From Vicinamibacterales bacterium (GTDB taxonomy: Bacteria > Acidobacteriota > Vicinamibacteria > Vicinamibacterales > 2-12-FULL-66-21), in the NCBI GenBank assembly GCA_035699745.1, contig DASSPH010000077.1:62001-126000 (forward strand): a stretch of DNA of 64,000 bases. Direction: 5' to 3'. The first letter of the stretch is position 1; every line of letters begins with the position of its first letter. Below are positions 25,806-34,655 of this stretch, piece after piece. The notes beneath the pieces are model-generated. The model worked only from the letters and a program-made list of their open reading frames with translations, was not told where the DNA came from and ran no database searches. Both the position numbers and the translations under genes were made by a program.

Positions 25806-28435
25806 GACAGATTCTGCTGAACGATCGCGGGGCGCTGGTGGCCCGCATGCCCCGCCCGGCGCTCGAGGACGGAACGCTGCTCGTCCGCGTCCGATACTCG
25901 CTGGTGAGCACCGGGACCGAGCTGTCCGGCCTCCGCGCCTCCGCGGATCCGGCGGACAAAGGCTCCGTCACCGAGCGCGCCCGCGCGTCCGCCGGTCTCG
26001 CGCGCCACTACCTGAAGGCCGCGATCGCCGAGCCGGATCGCGCCATGCGGCGCGTCGCCGCCATCGCGCGCGGCCGGATCGCGGCGCTCCGTCCGAGCCC
26101 GGCGGCGGCGCCGAAGTTCACCGCGGCCGATCTCACCTGGACCCGCCACGCGGCGACCGCGCTCGACGCGTCCGGCGAGGGCGTACGGCTCACGACAGAC
26201 GCGTCGAGCGGCGCCTATCAGGCGGCCGCCGGACCGATCGCCGTCGATCCCGGCACGACGCCCGTCGTCTCGATCAGCGGCACCGTCGCAGCCGGCGCGG
26301 TCACGATGGGACTGCTCAACGACGCCGGCGACCGGTGGCTCGGATCGCGCATCTACGAGCGCGGCGCGTTCGACGATCAGCTGATATTCGATCCCGCCGG
26401 CTCCTCGTCGATCACGTTCGTCATCGCCGCCGCGGGAGCCGGGCCGTCGACGCTGTCGATCGATCGCATCAGCATCTCGATGCTGCCGGCGCTCTCCGAC
26501 GGCCTGCCGCAGTCCGAGCTCGATCAGCAGGGCTGGAACGTCGGCTATTCCGCCGCCGGCGAGGTGCTCGCGGTCGGTGCGGGGATCACCGACCTGGTTC
26601 CGGGCGATCTCGTTGCCTGTGCCGGAGCGGGCATCGCCAACCACGCCGACTATGTCGTGGTGCCGCGCAATCTCGCGTGCCGCGTCCCGCCGGGATGTCC
26701 GCTCGAAGTGGCGGCGACGACGACCGTCGGCGCGATCGCGCTGCAGGGGGTCCGGCGCGCCGCGCCGCAGCTCGGCGAGCGGATCGCGGTCATCGGTCTC
26801 GGGCTCATCGGCCAGATCACCGTCCAGCTGCTGCGCGCGTCCGGGGCGCGCGTCTACGGACTCGACCTCGACGCCGGCCGTGTCGAGCGCGCGCGCCGGC
26901 ACGGGCTGTTCGCGGGAGCGACGGAGCCTGACGCGTTCCGCCGGCTGGTCCGCGACGCGACCGGCGGCAGGGGAGCCGATCGCACGCTGATCACGGCGGC
27001 GACGAAAGCCAGTCACGTGATCAATCTCGCGATGGACGTCACGCGTGCGAAAGGCACGGTCGTGATCGTCGGCGACGTCGGCCTGCACGTCGAGCGCGCC
27101 GCTTTCTATCGCAAGGAGATCGATCTCCTGATGAGCACGTCGTACGGACCGGGGCGGTACGACGCGCAATACGAACAGCGCGGCGCCGACTATCCGTACG
27201 CCTACGTGCGATGGACGCTGAATCGCAACATGCAGGCGTACATGGAAACCGCGGCCGACGGCCGGATCGACGTCAAGGCGCTGATCGACAAGGTCGTCGG
27301 CGTCGACCAGGCGCCGGACGCGTATCGTCAGCTCGCCGCCGGGACGGATGCGCCGCTGGCCGTGCTGCTGCGCTATCCCGACGACGAGCGTCCGCTGCCG
27401 GAGCCGCCCGACGCCACGGCCGTGCACCTGCGCGGCCATCGTCGTCCGGCATCCGGTCAGATCCGCTACGCCCTCGTCGGGGCCGGCGCCTTCGGCACGT
27501 CCATGCTGGTGCCGCAGATGCAGAAGCGGCGCGACGTCTTCTTCCTCCGCGCCATCGTCAGCCGCACGACCGTGCAGGCGAGCAACTTCGCGCGCGCCAA
27601 CCAGGTCGAGATCCTCTCCACCGAGCTGGACGACGTGCTGCGCGATCCGGAGATCGACCTGGCTGTCATCGCGACGCGTCACAACCGGCACGCCGCGCAG
27701 GTGGCCGCGGCGCTGCGCGCCGGGAAGCACGTGTTCGTCGAGAAGCCGCTGGCGCTGTCGTGGGACGAGCTGGACGACGTCGTCGCGGCGTGGCGCGAGG
27801 CCGGCGCGCCCGTGCTGATGGTCGGGTTCAACCGGCGCTTCTCCCCGGCGATCGAAGCGCTCGCGTCCGCGCTGCCGCCGCAGCGCGGCCCGCTGGTGAT
27901 GAACTACCGCGTCAACGGCGGCTACATCCCCGGCGATCACTGGGTGCAGACGGCGGAAGGCGGCGGCAGAAACCTCGGGGAAGCGTGCCACATGTACGAC
28001 ACGCTGCGCTTCCTTGCCGCGTCGCCGGTGCAGTCGATCGCCGCCGCCGCCATCCAGCCCGGCGACCGGCCCGTGCTGCGCACGGATAATTTCACGGCCA
28101 CGCTGGGCTACCGGGACGGCAGCCTCGGCAGCGTGATGTACACCGCCATCGGTCCGAAGACGGGGCTCGGCAAGGAGCGGCTCGAAGTGTTCTGTGACGG
28201 CGACGCGTACGTGCTCGACGACTTCCAGCGTCTGACGCGGGCCAGCGATCAGCGCGTGCTGTGGGAAGCCGGCGCCCCCGACAAGGGGCACGAACGCGAG
28301 ATGTCGCGTCTGGCCGACGCACTGAGTCAGGGGGAGCCGCCGCCGATTCCGGTCGAAGAGCTGTTCGAGACGACCGCGGTCGCGTTGCACATCGAAGACT
28401 TGTTGTCCGGCCGCGGCGCGGCGGGAGTGGAATGA
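25802..28435 (+). CDS. Bi-domain oxidoreductase, second copy, with an inserted beta-rich domain
   Basis: The product has 877 residues and the same two modules as the gene at 22010: an alcohol-dehydrogenase-like half (I-G-L-G-L-I-G-Q at about 331; T-T-V-G-A-I-A-L-Q-G; S-T-S-Y-G-P-G-R-Y-D) and a Gfo/Idh/MocA half (V-G-A-G-A-F-G at about 558; V-E-K-P-L-A-L near 645; A-E-G-G-G-R-N-L-G-E). Between about residues 105 and 230 it has an extra segment not present in the first copy. That segment is rich in Thr, Ser, Ala and Gly with alternating strands, which looks like a small beta-sandwich. The ATG overlaps the preceding stop as ATGA. The two copies probably act on related sugars. Confidence 0.85.
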   Translation: MRQILLNDRGALVARMPRPALEDGTLLVRVRYSLVSTGTELSGLRASADPADKGSVTERARASAGLARHYLKAAIAEPDRAMRRVAAIARGRIAALRPSPAAAPKFTAADLTWTRHAATALDASGEGVRLTTDASSGAYQAAAGPIAVDPGTTPVVSISGTVAAGAVTMGLLNDAGDRWLGSRIYERGAFDDQLIFDPAGSSSITFVIAAAGAGPSTLSIDRISISMLPALSDGLPQSELDQQGWNVGYSAAGEVLAVGAGITDLVPGDLVACAGAGIANHADYVVVPRNLACRVPPGCPLEVAATTTVGAIALQGVRRAAPQLGERIAVIGLGLIGQITVQLLRASGARVYGLDLDAGRVERARRHGLFAGATEPDAFRRLVRDATGGRGADRTLITAATKASHVINLAMDVTRAKGTVVIVGDVGLHVERAAFYRKEIDLLMSTSYGPGRYDAQYEQRGADYPYAYVRWTLNRNMQAYMETAADGRIDVKALIDKVVGVDQAPDAYRQLAAGTDAPLAVLLRYPDDERPLPEPPDATAVHLRGHRRPASGQIRYALVGAGAFGTSMLVPQMQKRRDVFFLRAIVSRTTVQASNFARANQVEILSTELDDVLRDPEIDLAVIATRHNRHAAQVAAALRAGKHVFVEKPLALSWDELDDVVAAWREAGAPVLMVGFNRRFSPAIEALASALPPQRGPLVMNYRVNGGYIPGDHWVQTAEGGGRNLGEACHMYDTLRFLAASPVQSIAAAAIQPGDRPVLRTDNFTATLGYRDGSLGSVMYTAIGPKTGLGKERLEVFCDGDAYVLDDFQRLTRASDQRVLWEAGAPDKGHEREMSRLADALSQGEPPPIPVEELFETTAVALHIEDLLSGRGAAGVE

Positions 28436-31044
28436 AGGTCATCATCCTCGACACGGCACTCGAGCGCGGCGCCGCCGCCGACGTGCCAGGCATCGACGCC
28501 ACCACCGAGCGGCATCGTCTGGAACTGCCGGCGACGGGCGGCGGCGCCGCCGTAATCGGCGACGTGCTGGCGTGGCTCTCGACGCATCCCGAGGTGCGCG
28601 GTGCGGTGCTGCCGGTGCCGACCGGCTATGCGGGCCGCCAGCACCTCGCGTTGGCGGGCCGGCTGCTGCGGGCGGGGTACGCCGCGTGGTTCTACTGGCC
28701 GCCCGAGCAGGCGCTGGAACGCGTCGACGACGAGCGGCTGCGCAGCGGCTGGCGGCACTGGATCGCCGTGAAGGGCTGGGAGGCGGCGCGGCGCCTGACC
28801 GGACGCCCGGCGTGGACGCCGCCCGCCGCCGCCGAGCGCCCTGCGGCGCCGGCCGAGATCTCGAGCGACGTCGACGCGCTCGTCTCCGCGGCGTCGCCGG
28901 TGCCCTTCGCCGGCCGGCGCGTGCCGTCGCCGGCCTCTCCGCTGCCGGGCACCGGCGTGTACCTGCGGACCGACTACTGGGCGCCGATCACCTCGGGCGG
29001 CAGCTACGTCCATACCTGTTTCGTCGCCAAGGAGCTCGCGCGCGTGACCGGCGGCTTCGTCGCGCTGATGGCGAACCGTTATCCGCTGCTGGACGACCTC
29101 GGCCTGCGCCAGGTCGTTCTCGAGCGTCCGGGCGCGAGCGCCGGCGAGCTGGACCTGCTGCGCGCCACCGGGCATTACGAGGCGCGGCTGCGGCCGGTGC
29201 TCGAAGCGCTGAAGCCGGCCTATCTCTACGAGCGGCTCTGTCTCGGCAACTACGCCGGCGCGCGTCTCAGTCAGGCGCTGGACATCCCGTACATCGTCGA
29301 ATACAACGGCTCGGAGCTGTCGATGCGCCGCAGCTTCCAGGGGGACCGCTTCGTCTACGAGCAGGAGTTCGAGCGCATCGAGCAGGCGGCGTTCGCGCAA
29401 GCGACGTTGATCTCCGTGGTCTCGGAGATCGTGCGGGACGATCTGCTGAAGCGCGGCGTGCCGGCGGACAAGATCGTCGTGAACCCGAACGGCGTCGATC
29501 CCGACACGTACGCCCCGGCGTCTGCGGAGCAGCGCGCGGAACTGCGGCGGGAGCTCGGCTGGTCGGATCGGGAGCGCGTCGTCTGCTTCACGGGAACCTT
29601 CGGCGGGTGGCACGGCGTCGACGTGCTCGCCGCCGCGATGCCGCGCATCGCGAGCCAGAGTCCCGACGTGCGGTTCCTGCTGATCGGCGACGGCACCCAC
29701 AAGCACCTGGTCGACACCGCGGTCCGGGACGGCGGTCTCGCGGCACGGGTCCACGCGCCCGGGCGCGTCCCGCAGCCCGAGGGGGCGCGGCTGCTGAAGG
29801 CAGCGGACATCTTCGTGTCGCCGCACAGCAGCCACATGGTCGACAGCCGGTTCTTCGGATCGCCGACCAAGCTGTTCGAGTACATGGCGTGCGGCGGCGG
29901 CATCGTGGCGAGCGATCTGGAGCAGATCGGCCAGGTGCTGCAGCCGGCACTGCGGCCGGGCGACTTCGCCGGCGGCGCCCCCGCCGTCGGCCGGGAGCGT
30001 GCGGTGCTGTGCGAGCCCGGCAACGTCGACGATTTCGTGCGGGCGGTGTGCGCGCTGGCGGCGTACCCGGCGATCGCGCGCGCGCTTGGCGCGAACGCGA
30101 GAGCCGCCGCGCAGGTCGATTTCTCCTGGGAGGCGCACGTGCGGCGGCTGTGGTCCGCCGCGGCGGGCGAGATCCAGCCGGTGCCGGCCGCCGCTCCGGC
30201 GCAGCCGGCACGCATCGAAACCGGCGATCCGTACAAGGATCAGGTCCAGAACCAGTGGAACAACAACCCGGTCGGATCGCAGTACGTGAAGCACGCGCAG
30301 GCGCACACGCTGCAATGGTTCCTCGAAGTGGAGGCGCATCGCTACGGTGAGTACGGCCCGTGGATGCCGGAGGTGATGGAGTTCGATCGGCACGCGGGCA
30401 AGCGCCTGCTGGAGATCGGCGGCGGGATGGGCACCGACCTGGCCCAGTTCGCGCGCCACGGCGCGATCGTCACCGACCTCGATCTGTCGGCCGGACATCT
30501 CGCGCTCGCCCAGGAGAACTTCCGGCTGCGCGGCCTGCCGGGCACCTTCATTCACCAGGACGCCGAGACGCTGCCGTTCCCCGACGCCAGCTTCGACGTC
30601 GTCTACAGCAACGGCGTCATCCATCACACGCCGAATACGCAGTCGGTGGTGGACGAGATCTACCGCGTGCTGGCGCCCGGCGGCAGGGCGATCATCATGG
30701 TGTACGCGGAGAACTCGCTGCACTACTGGGGCGTGCAGGTCGGCCTGCTCGGCCTGCGAGGCGGTCTGCTGCAGAGCGCGTCGATGGGGGACATCATGTC
30801 GCGCAGCGTCGAGATGACGAAGAACGACGCGCGTCCGCTGGTGAAGGTCTACACCGCGCGCCGCTTGCGGGCGATGTTCAGCCGGTTCACGGACGTGCAG
30901 ATCGTCAAGCGGCAGCTGACGGCGCCCGAGCTCCCGCCGTTCGCGCGCTGGGTGCCGCTCGGCCTGGCGGGGCGGCTGGTCGGGTGGAACCTGATCGTGA
31001 AAGCCACCAAGCCCCTCGACGCTTCCCGTGCGCGATCTGCTTAG
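28432..31044 (+). CDS. Fusion of family 4 glycosyltransferase and SAM methyltransferase
   Basis: The product has 870 residues in three parts. Residues 1-170 are a front extension with a possible alpha/beta fold and a Pro/Ala linker. Residues 180-585 are a GT-B glycosyltransferase: T-S-G-G-S-Y-V-H-T, V-E-Y-N-G-S-E-L, V-N-P-N-G-V-D-P, T-F-G-G-W-H-G-V-D-V-L, G-S-P-T-K-L-F-E-Y-M-A-C-G. Residues 600-870 are a methyltransferase: L-L-E-I-G-G-G-M-G-T-D (E661), D-A-E-T-L-P-F-P-D, S-N-G-V-I-H-H-T-P-N-T. The methyltransferase is a paralogue of the stand-alone one at 15945. Coupling transfer and methylation may let the chain be capped or marked as it is built. The start overlaps the previous stop as ATGA. 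Confidence 0.88.
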   Translation: MKVIILDTALERGAAADVPGIDATTERHRLELPATGGGAAVIGDVLAWLSTHPEVRGAVLPVPTGYAGRQHLALAGRLLRAGYAAWFYWPPEQALERVDDERLRSGWRHWIAVKGWEAARRLTGRPAWTPPAAAERPAAPAEISSDVDALVSAASPVPFAGRRVPSPASPLPGTGVYLRTDYWAPITSGGSYVHTCFVAKELARVTGGFVALMANRYPLLDDLGLRQVVLERPGASAGELDLLRATGHYEARLRPVLEALKPAYLYERLCLGNYAGARLSQALDIPYIVEYNGSELSMRRSFQGDRFVYEQEFERIEQAAFAQATLISVVSEIVRDDLLKRGVPADKIVVNPNGVDPDTYAPASAEQRAELRRELGWSDRERVVCFTGTFGGWHGVDVLAAAMPRIASQSPDVRFLLIGDGTHKHLVDTAVRDGGLAARVHAPGRVPQPEGARLLKAADIFVSPHSSHMVDSRFFGSPTKLFEYMACGGGIVASDLEQIGQVLQPALRPGDFAGGAPAVGRERAVLCEPGNVDDFVRAVCALAAYPAIARALGANARAAAQVDFSWEAHVRRLWSAAAGEIQPVPAAAPAQPARIETGDPYKDQVQNQWNNNPVGSQYVKHAQAHTLQWFLEVEAHRYGEYGPWMPEVMEFDRHAGKRLLEIGGGMGTDLAQFARHGAIVTDLDLSAGHLALAQENFRLRGLPGTFIHQDAETLPFPDASFDVVYSNGVIHHTPNTQSVVDEIYRVLAPGGRAIIMVYAENSLHYWGVQVGLLGLRGGLLQSASMGDIMSRSVEMTKNDARPLVKVYTARRLRAMFSRFTDVQIVKRQLTAPELPPFARWVPLGLAGRLVGWNLIVKATKPLDASRARSA

Positions 31045-32980
31045 ACGGTTGTGGAAGCCGCGAGCCGGCCCTGCCGCCGCGGCGCCGGCGGCCGGCGCAC
31101 AGGACGTCGCAGCCTTCCGTTCCGCGCCGCGGATCTACGGTCCGGTCGATCCCGATCGCCTGCGTCGCGCCTGTCCGGAGCTGACCGCCACGATCATGGC
31201 GTCGGCAAATGCGGCCGTCGATCACCGCTTCAATCTGCTCGGCAGCGGGCCGTACCGGCCGGTTGACCCGGACCGCGGCGCGCGCGGCGGCTACGACCCG
31301 ATCGACTGGGCGCTGGATCCGGTCTGCGGCGCGCGTTTTCCCAACCAGCAGCCGTCCGCCGGCTGTGACATTGCCGCCATCCGGCCGCCGTCCTCGGATA
31401 TCAAGCGTCCCTGGGAGCTCGCGCGGTGCTATCACTGGGCGACGCTCGGCCAGGCGTGGCTGCTCGGCGGCGATGCGCGGCACGCGCGCGAGCTGTTTCT
31501 GCAGGCGGACGACTTCATGGAGGCGAATCCCGTCGGACGCGGGATCCAGTGGACCTGCACCATGGACGTCGCCATCCGCGCCGCGAACTGGGTGATCGGT
31601 CTGGAGCTGGTCCGCGACGCGCCCGTCGACGAGGCGTCGTGGGTCCGCGCGCTCGACGCGGTGATCGCGCATGGCCGCTTCATCCGCACGCACCTCGAGA
31701 ATCACTACGAGGTCACCAGCAACCATTTCCTGAGCAACATCGTCGGGCTGCAACTCGCAGGTCTGGCGCTGCGGCACTGGGAGGAAGGGCGCGCGTGGTT
31801 CGAGTTCGCCTCCAGCGCGCTCGAAGCCGAGATGGCCGTGCAGGTGCTGCCCGACGGCATGGATTTCGAGTCGTCCGTGCCGTACCACCGTCTCGTCACC
31901 GAGCTGTTCTTCGCCGGGTGGCGGGCGGCGCTGTCGGGCGGCCGGGAGCTTTCCGCCGCCTACGCCGATCGACTGCGTCAGATGCACGCCTTCCTCGCGG
32001 CGGTGCTGCGCCCGGACGGGTTGATGCCGCAGGTCGGCGACGCGGACGACGGCCGCCTGCATGTGTTTCGCGGGCACGACGAACAGCGGCCGCAGGATCC
32101 GCGTCACCTGTTCGGACCTGCCGCCGCGGCGTTCGGGGAGCGCGGCTGGCTCTCCCTCGCGGGCCCCGAGGGCGCCTGGGACGCGGCATGGTGGGGCCTG
32201 ACGGTGGAGGAGGCGCCGCCGTTCGCGGCGCCGCCCGTTCACGCGTTCTTTCCGGAGGCCGGCCTGCTGTCGTACCGCGACGCCGCCGGCACCTACCTGC
32301 TCGTGACCAACGCGAAGGTGGGAACGAAGGGCTTCGGCAACCACAAGCACAACGATCTGCTGTCGTTCGAGTACCACGTCAACGGCCGTCCGCTGGTCGT
32401 CGATCCCGGCAGCCACGTGTACACGTCGGATCCCGACTCGCGCAATCTGATGCGCAGCGTGAGATCGCACAGCAGCGTCGCGCCGGCCGGAGCCGAACCG
32501 AATGAATTCAAGCCGGAGTGGCTGTTCCGGATGTTCGAGCGCGCGTCCCCCGAGCACGTCGAGGTCGCGACGGCGGACCGCTCCGCGCGCTACACCGGCC
32601 GGCATCGCGGCTTCGAGCCGCTGGGCCTGGCCGTCAGCCGGACGTTCGCGCTCGACCCAGGCGTGCTGCGCATCGTCGACTCGGCGGACACCGCCCCGGA
32701 ATCGCCGCTGCCGATGGAGTGGCGTTTCCAGCTCGATCCCCGTGTCCATGCGGACGAGACCGGCGGCGCGCTGCGGCTCACGACAGAGACCGCCCGCGTC
32801 CGCCTGGACTGGCCGCGCGAGTTGGCGATGAGCATCGAGGCCGCGTGGTACTCCCCCTCGTACGGCGTCCGGGTGCCGTCGCGGCAGATCGTGCTGCGCG
32901 GATCGTGCGCGCGCGGCGCGTCCGTCCGGTGGACGTTCGTGTTCACGACCGAGGCGCCGGTGCGTCAGGAACGATCGTGA
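31028..32980 (+). CDS. Heparinase II/III family protein, second copy
   Basis: The product has 650 residues from a GTG that overlaps the previous gene by 17 bp. Motifs parallel the first copy: W-E-L-A-R-C-Y-H-W-A, N-H-Y-E-V-T-S-N-H-F-L-S-N-I-V-G, F-E-S-S-V-P-Y-H-R-L-V-T-E, G-D-A-D-D-G-R and, at about 435-447, F-G-N-H-K-H-N-D-L-L-S-F-E-Y, then D-P-G-S-H-V-Y and R-S-H-S-S-V. Here the usual H-G-H-N-D is H-K-H-N-D. No signal peptide was seen; the N-terminus is basic. The last 38 bp overlap the convergent ABC-transporter gene, so the tail of the protein is constrained by antisense coding. Confidence 0.85.
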   Translation: MRDLLRRLWKPRAGPAAAAPAAGAQDVAAFRSAPRIYGPVDPDRLRRACPELTATIMASANAAVDHRFNLLGSGPYRPVDPDRGARGGYDPIDWALDPVCGARFPNQQPSAGCDIAAIRPPSSDIKRPWELARCYHWATLGQAWLLGGDARHARELFLQADDFMEANPVGRGIQWTCTMDVAIRAANWVIGLELVRDAPVDEASWVRALDAVIAHGRFIRTHLENHYEVTSNHFLSNIVGLQLAGLALRHWEEGRAWFEFASSALEAEMAVQVLPDGMDFESSVPYHRLVTELFFAGWRAALSGGRELSAAYADRLRQMHAFLAAVLRPDGLMPQVGDADDGRLHVFRGHDEQRPQDPRHLFGPAAAAFGERGWLSLAGPEGAWDAAWWGLTVEEAPPFAAPPVHAFFPEAGLLSYRDAAGTYLLVTNAKVGTKGFGNHKHNDLLSFEYHVNGRPLVVDPGSHVYTSDPDSRNLMRSVRSHSSVAPAGAEPNEFKPEWLFRMFERASPEHVEVATADRSARYTGRHRGFEPLGLAVSRTFALDPGVLRIVDSADTAPESPLPMEWRFQLDPRVHADETGGALRLTTETARVRLDWPRELAMSIEAAWYSPSYGVRVPSRQIVLRGSCARGASVRWTFVFTTEAPVRQERS

Positions 32981-34655
32981 TGCGCGCCGGCTGCATCGCG
33001 GCGGCGGCCGCCTCGACCGCGGACGACGACTGCACCTGGATCTCGAAGGCGCGCACCAGCATGTGGTACCAGCGCGAGTTGACCGTGAAGTAGGGATTGA
33101 AGGTCTGCTGGTAGAGGTCGCGCTCGCCGACCGCGCAGGTCACGAGCCACGCGCCGCCGCCGAGCACGAGCGGATCGGCCTCGACGTGCACCACGGCGCG
33201 ATCCGCCGGCAGTTCGAGCCGCCCGGCATGGACGTAGACCGCGGCGGTGCCTCCGAGACGGTTGAACGCCAGCACGAACGTGCAGTCGCGCGGCCCGTCC
33301 TCCTGCTGCCGCTGCAGCGTCACGCGGGCGTGGAGCCGGGCGCCGTGCGGGAAGCTCACCGACTCGCGTCCGGCGTCGTCGGCGAAGACCACCTGCTCGA
33401 TGCGGATGGCGCCGGTGCCGTATGCGCCGCTGCCCGCGAAGGCGTCTCCGCTCGCGTTCGCGATGCGCTGCTCCTGCCAGCCCTCGCCGCGCGGCAGGTC
33501 GCCGCGCAGGATCGTGCGGTTCTCGCTGTCGAGCACCGCCACTTCCGCGGTTTCGTCCCCCTGGTAGCGCCAGGCGATGCGCAGAGCCGCCGGCGGCTCG
33601 CTCGTCGCGCGCGCGATCGTCCACTCCGCCTTGTGATAGATGTGGCCGAAGGTCTGCAGCGGCCGCGCCCGGCGTCCCTCGATCGTGTCCGGCGCGCCGA
33701 GGTTGCTTTCGGCCGACAGGTGCCAGTCGCTGGCCCCGTCCGCCGCGCGCAGCGCCGTCGTGCCGTCCTGGAACTCCAGCTCGATCCGCTCGATCCACAG
33801 CGGCTCAGGCAGCGCAAAACCGGAACGGCTCCGCACCACGACGCGCAGCGCGCCGCCGGCCGTCGCGGCGCGGCTGCGGTTGCGCGCGCGCAGGCGCGCC
33901 TCCTCCTGCGCCTTGATCGACGCTTCGTACGCGGACACGGTGCTGCGGCCGTCGCCGACGTGCTGCACGGCGCCGCGATCGATCCAGACGAACCGCTCGC
34001 ACAGATCCATCGCGGCATAGAGATCGTGCGTCACCAGCAGCAGCGTCGTCCCCCGATCGGTGCACAGCGCGCGCATGCGCTCGAAGCTCTTGTGCGCGAA
34101 GTAGGCGTCCCCGACGCCGAGCAGCTCGTCGACGACGAGAATCTCGGGCTCCACGGCGGTCGCGGTCGAGAACATCAGGCGCGCGCCCATGCCGGTGGAA
34201 TAGGTCTTCATCGGCTGGTCGATGAACTGATCCAGCTCCGCGAAGTCGACGATGTCGTCGAAGCGCTGCGCCGCTTCACGGCCGATCACCCCCATGTGGG
34301 CGAGGCTGGCGAAGACGTTCTGCCGTCCCGTGAACTCCGGGTGGAAACCGGTGCCGATCTGCAGCAGCGGGCTGACCCGTCCGTGCAGCGCGATCGAGCC
34401 GCTGGTCGGCCGGGCGGCGCCGGTAATCAGCTTCAGGAGCGTGCTCTTCCCGGCGCCGTTCCGCCCGATGATGGCGACCTTCTCGCCGCGCGCGATCGTC
34501 AGATCCATGGGCTGCAGCGCGACGTGTTCGGTGAAGTAGCGCGGACCCGGCGGGCACAGCCCGAGCAGATCGAGGATCCGGTAGCCGGGCCGGGTGTAGA
34601 GCCGGTACGTCTTCGAGAGCCGGTGGAGCACCACCGCCGGCCGCGGCTCACTCAT
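32943..34655 (-). CDS. wzt: ABC transporter ATPase for polysaccharide export, Wzt type, with long C-terminal domain
   Basis: This ATPase powers export of a finished lipid-linked polysaccharide. Residues 1-250 are the nucleotide-binding domain with Walker A G-R-N-G-A-G-K-S-T (64-72), signature S-T-G-M-G (153-157), Walker B I-L-V-V-D-E (172-177) and switch histidine in V-T-H-D-L-Y. The remaining 320 residues are longer than the usual Wzt C-terminal domain. A first beta-rich part lies at about 270-420 and a second, Wzt_C-like part at about 420-540. Such domains bind the chain end or its cap. It overlaps wzm by 8 bp and is transcribed after it. The methyltransferase fusion in the locus would fit a capped-chain recognition model. 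Confidence 0.9.
   Translation of the reverse strand: MSEPRPAVVLHRLSKTYRLYTRPGYRILDLLGLCPPGPRYFTEHVALQPMDLTIARGEKVAIIGRNGAGKSTLLKLITGAARPTSGSIALHGRVSPLLQIGTGFHPEFTGRQNVFASLAHMGVIGREAAQRFDDIVDFAELDQFIDQPMKTYSTGMGARLMFSTATAVEPEILVVDELLGVGDAYFAHKSFERMRALCTDRGTTLLLVTHDLYAAMDLCERFVWIDRGAVQHVGDGRSTVSAYEASIKAQEEARLRARNRSRAATAGGALRVVVRSRSGFALPEPLWIERIELEFQDGTTALRAADGASDWHLSAESNLGAPDTIEGRRARPLQTFGHIYHKAEWTIARATSEPPAALRIAWRYQGDETAEVAVLDSENRTILRGDLPRGEGWQEQRIANASGDAFAGSGAYGTGAIRIEQVVFADDAGRESVSFPHGARLHARVTLQRQQEDGPRDCTFVLAFNRLGGTAAVYVHAGRLELPADRAVVHVEADPLVLGGGAWLVTCAVGERDLYQQTFNPYFTVNSRWYHMLVRAFEIQVQSSSAVEAAAAAMQPARITIVPDAPAPRS

Noticed and set aside
25037-28390. An open frame of more than 1100 codons on the minus strand
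   Set aside because: It runs antisense through two conserved genes and has the same shadow composition; no motif supports it.
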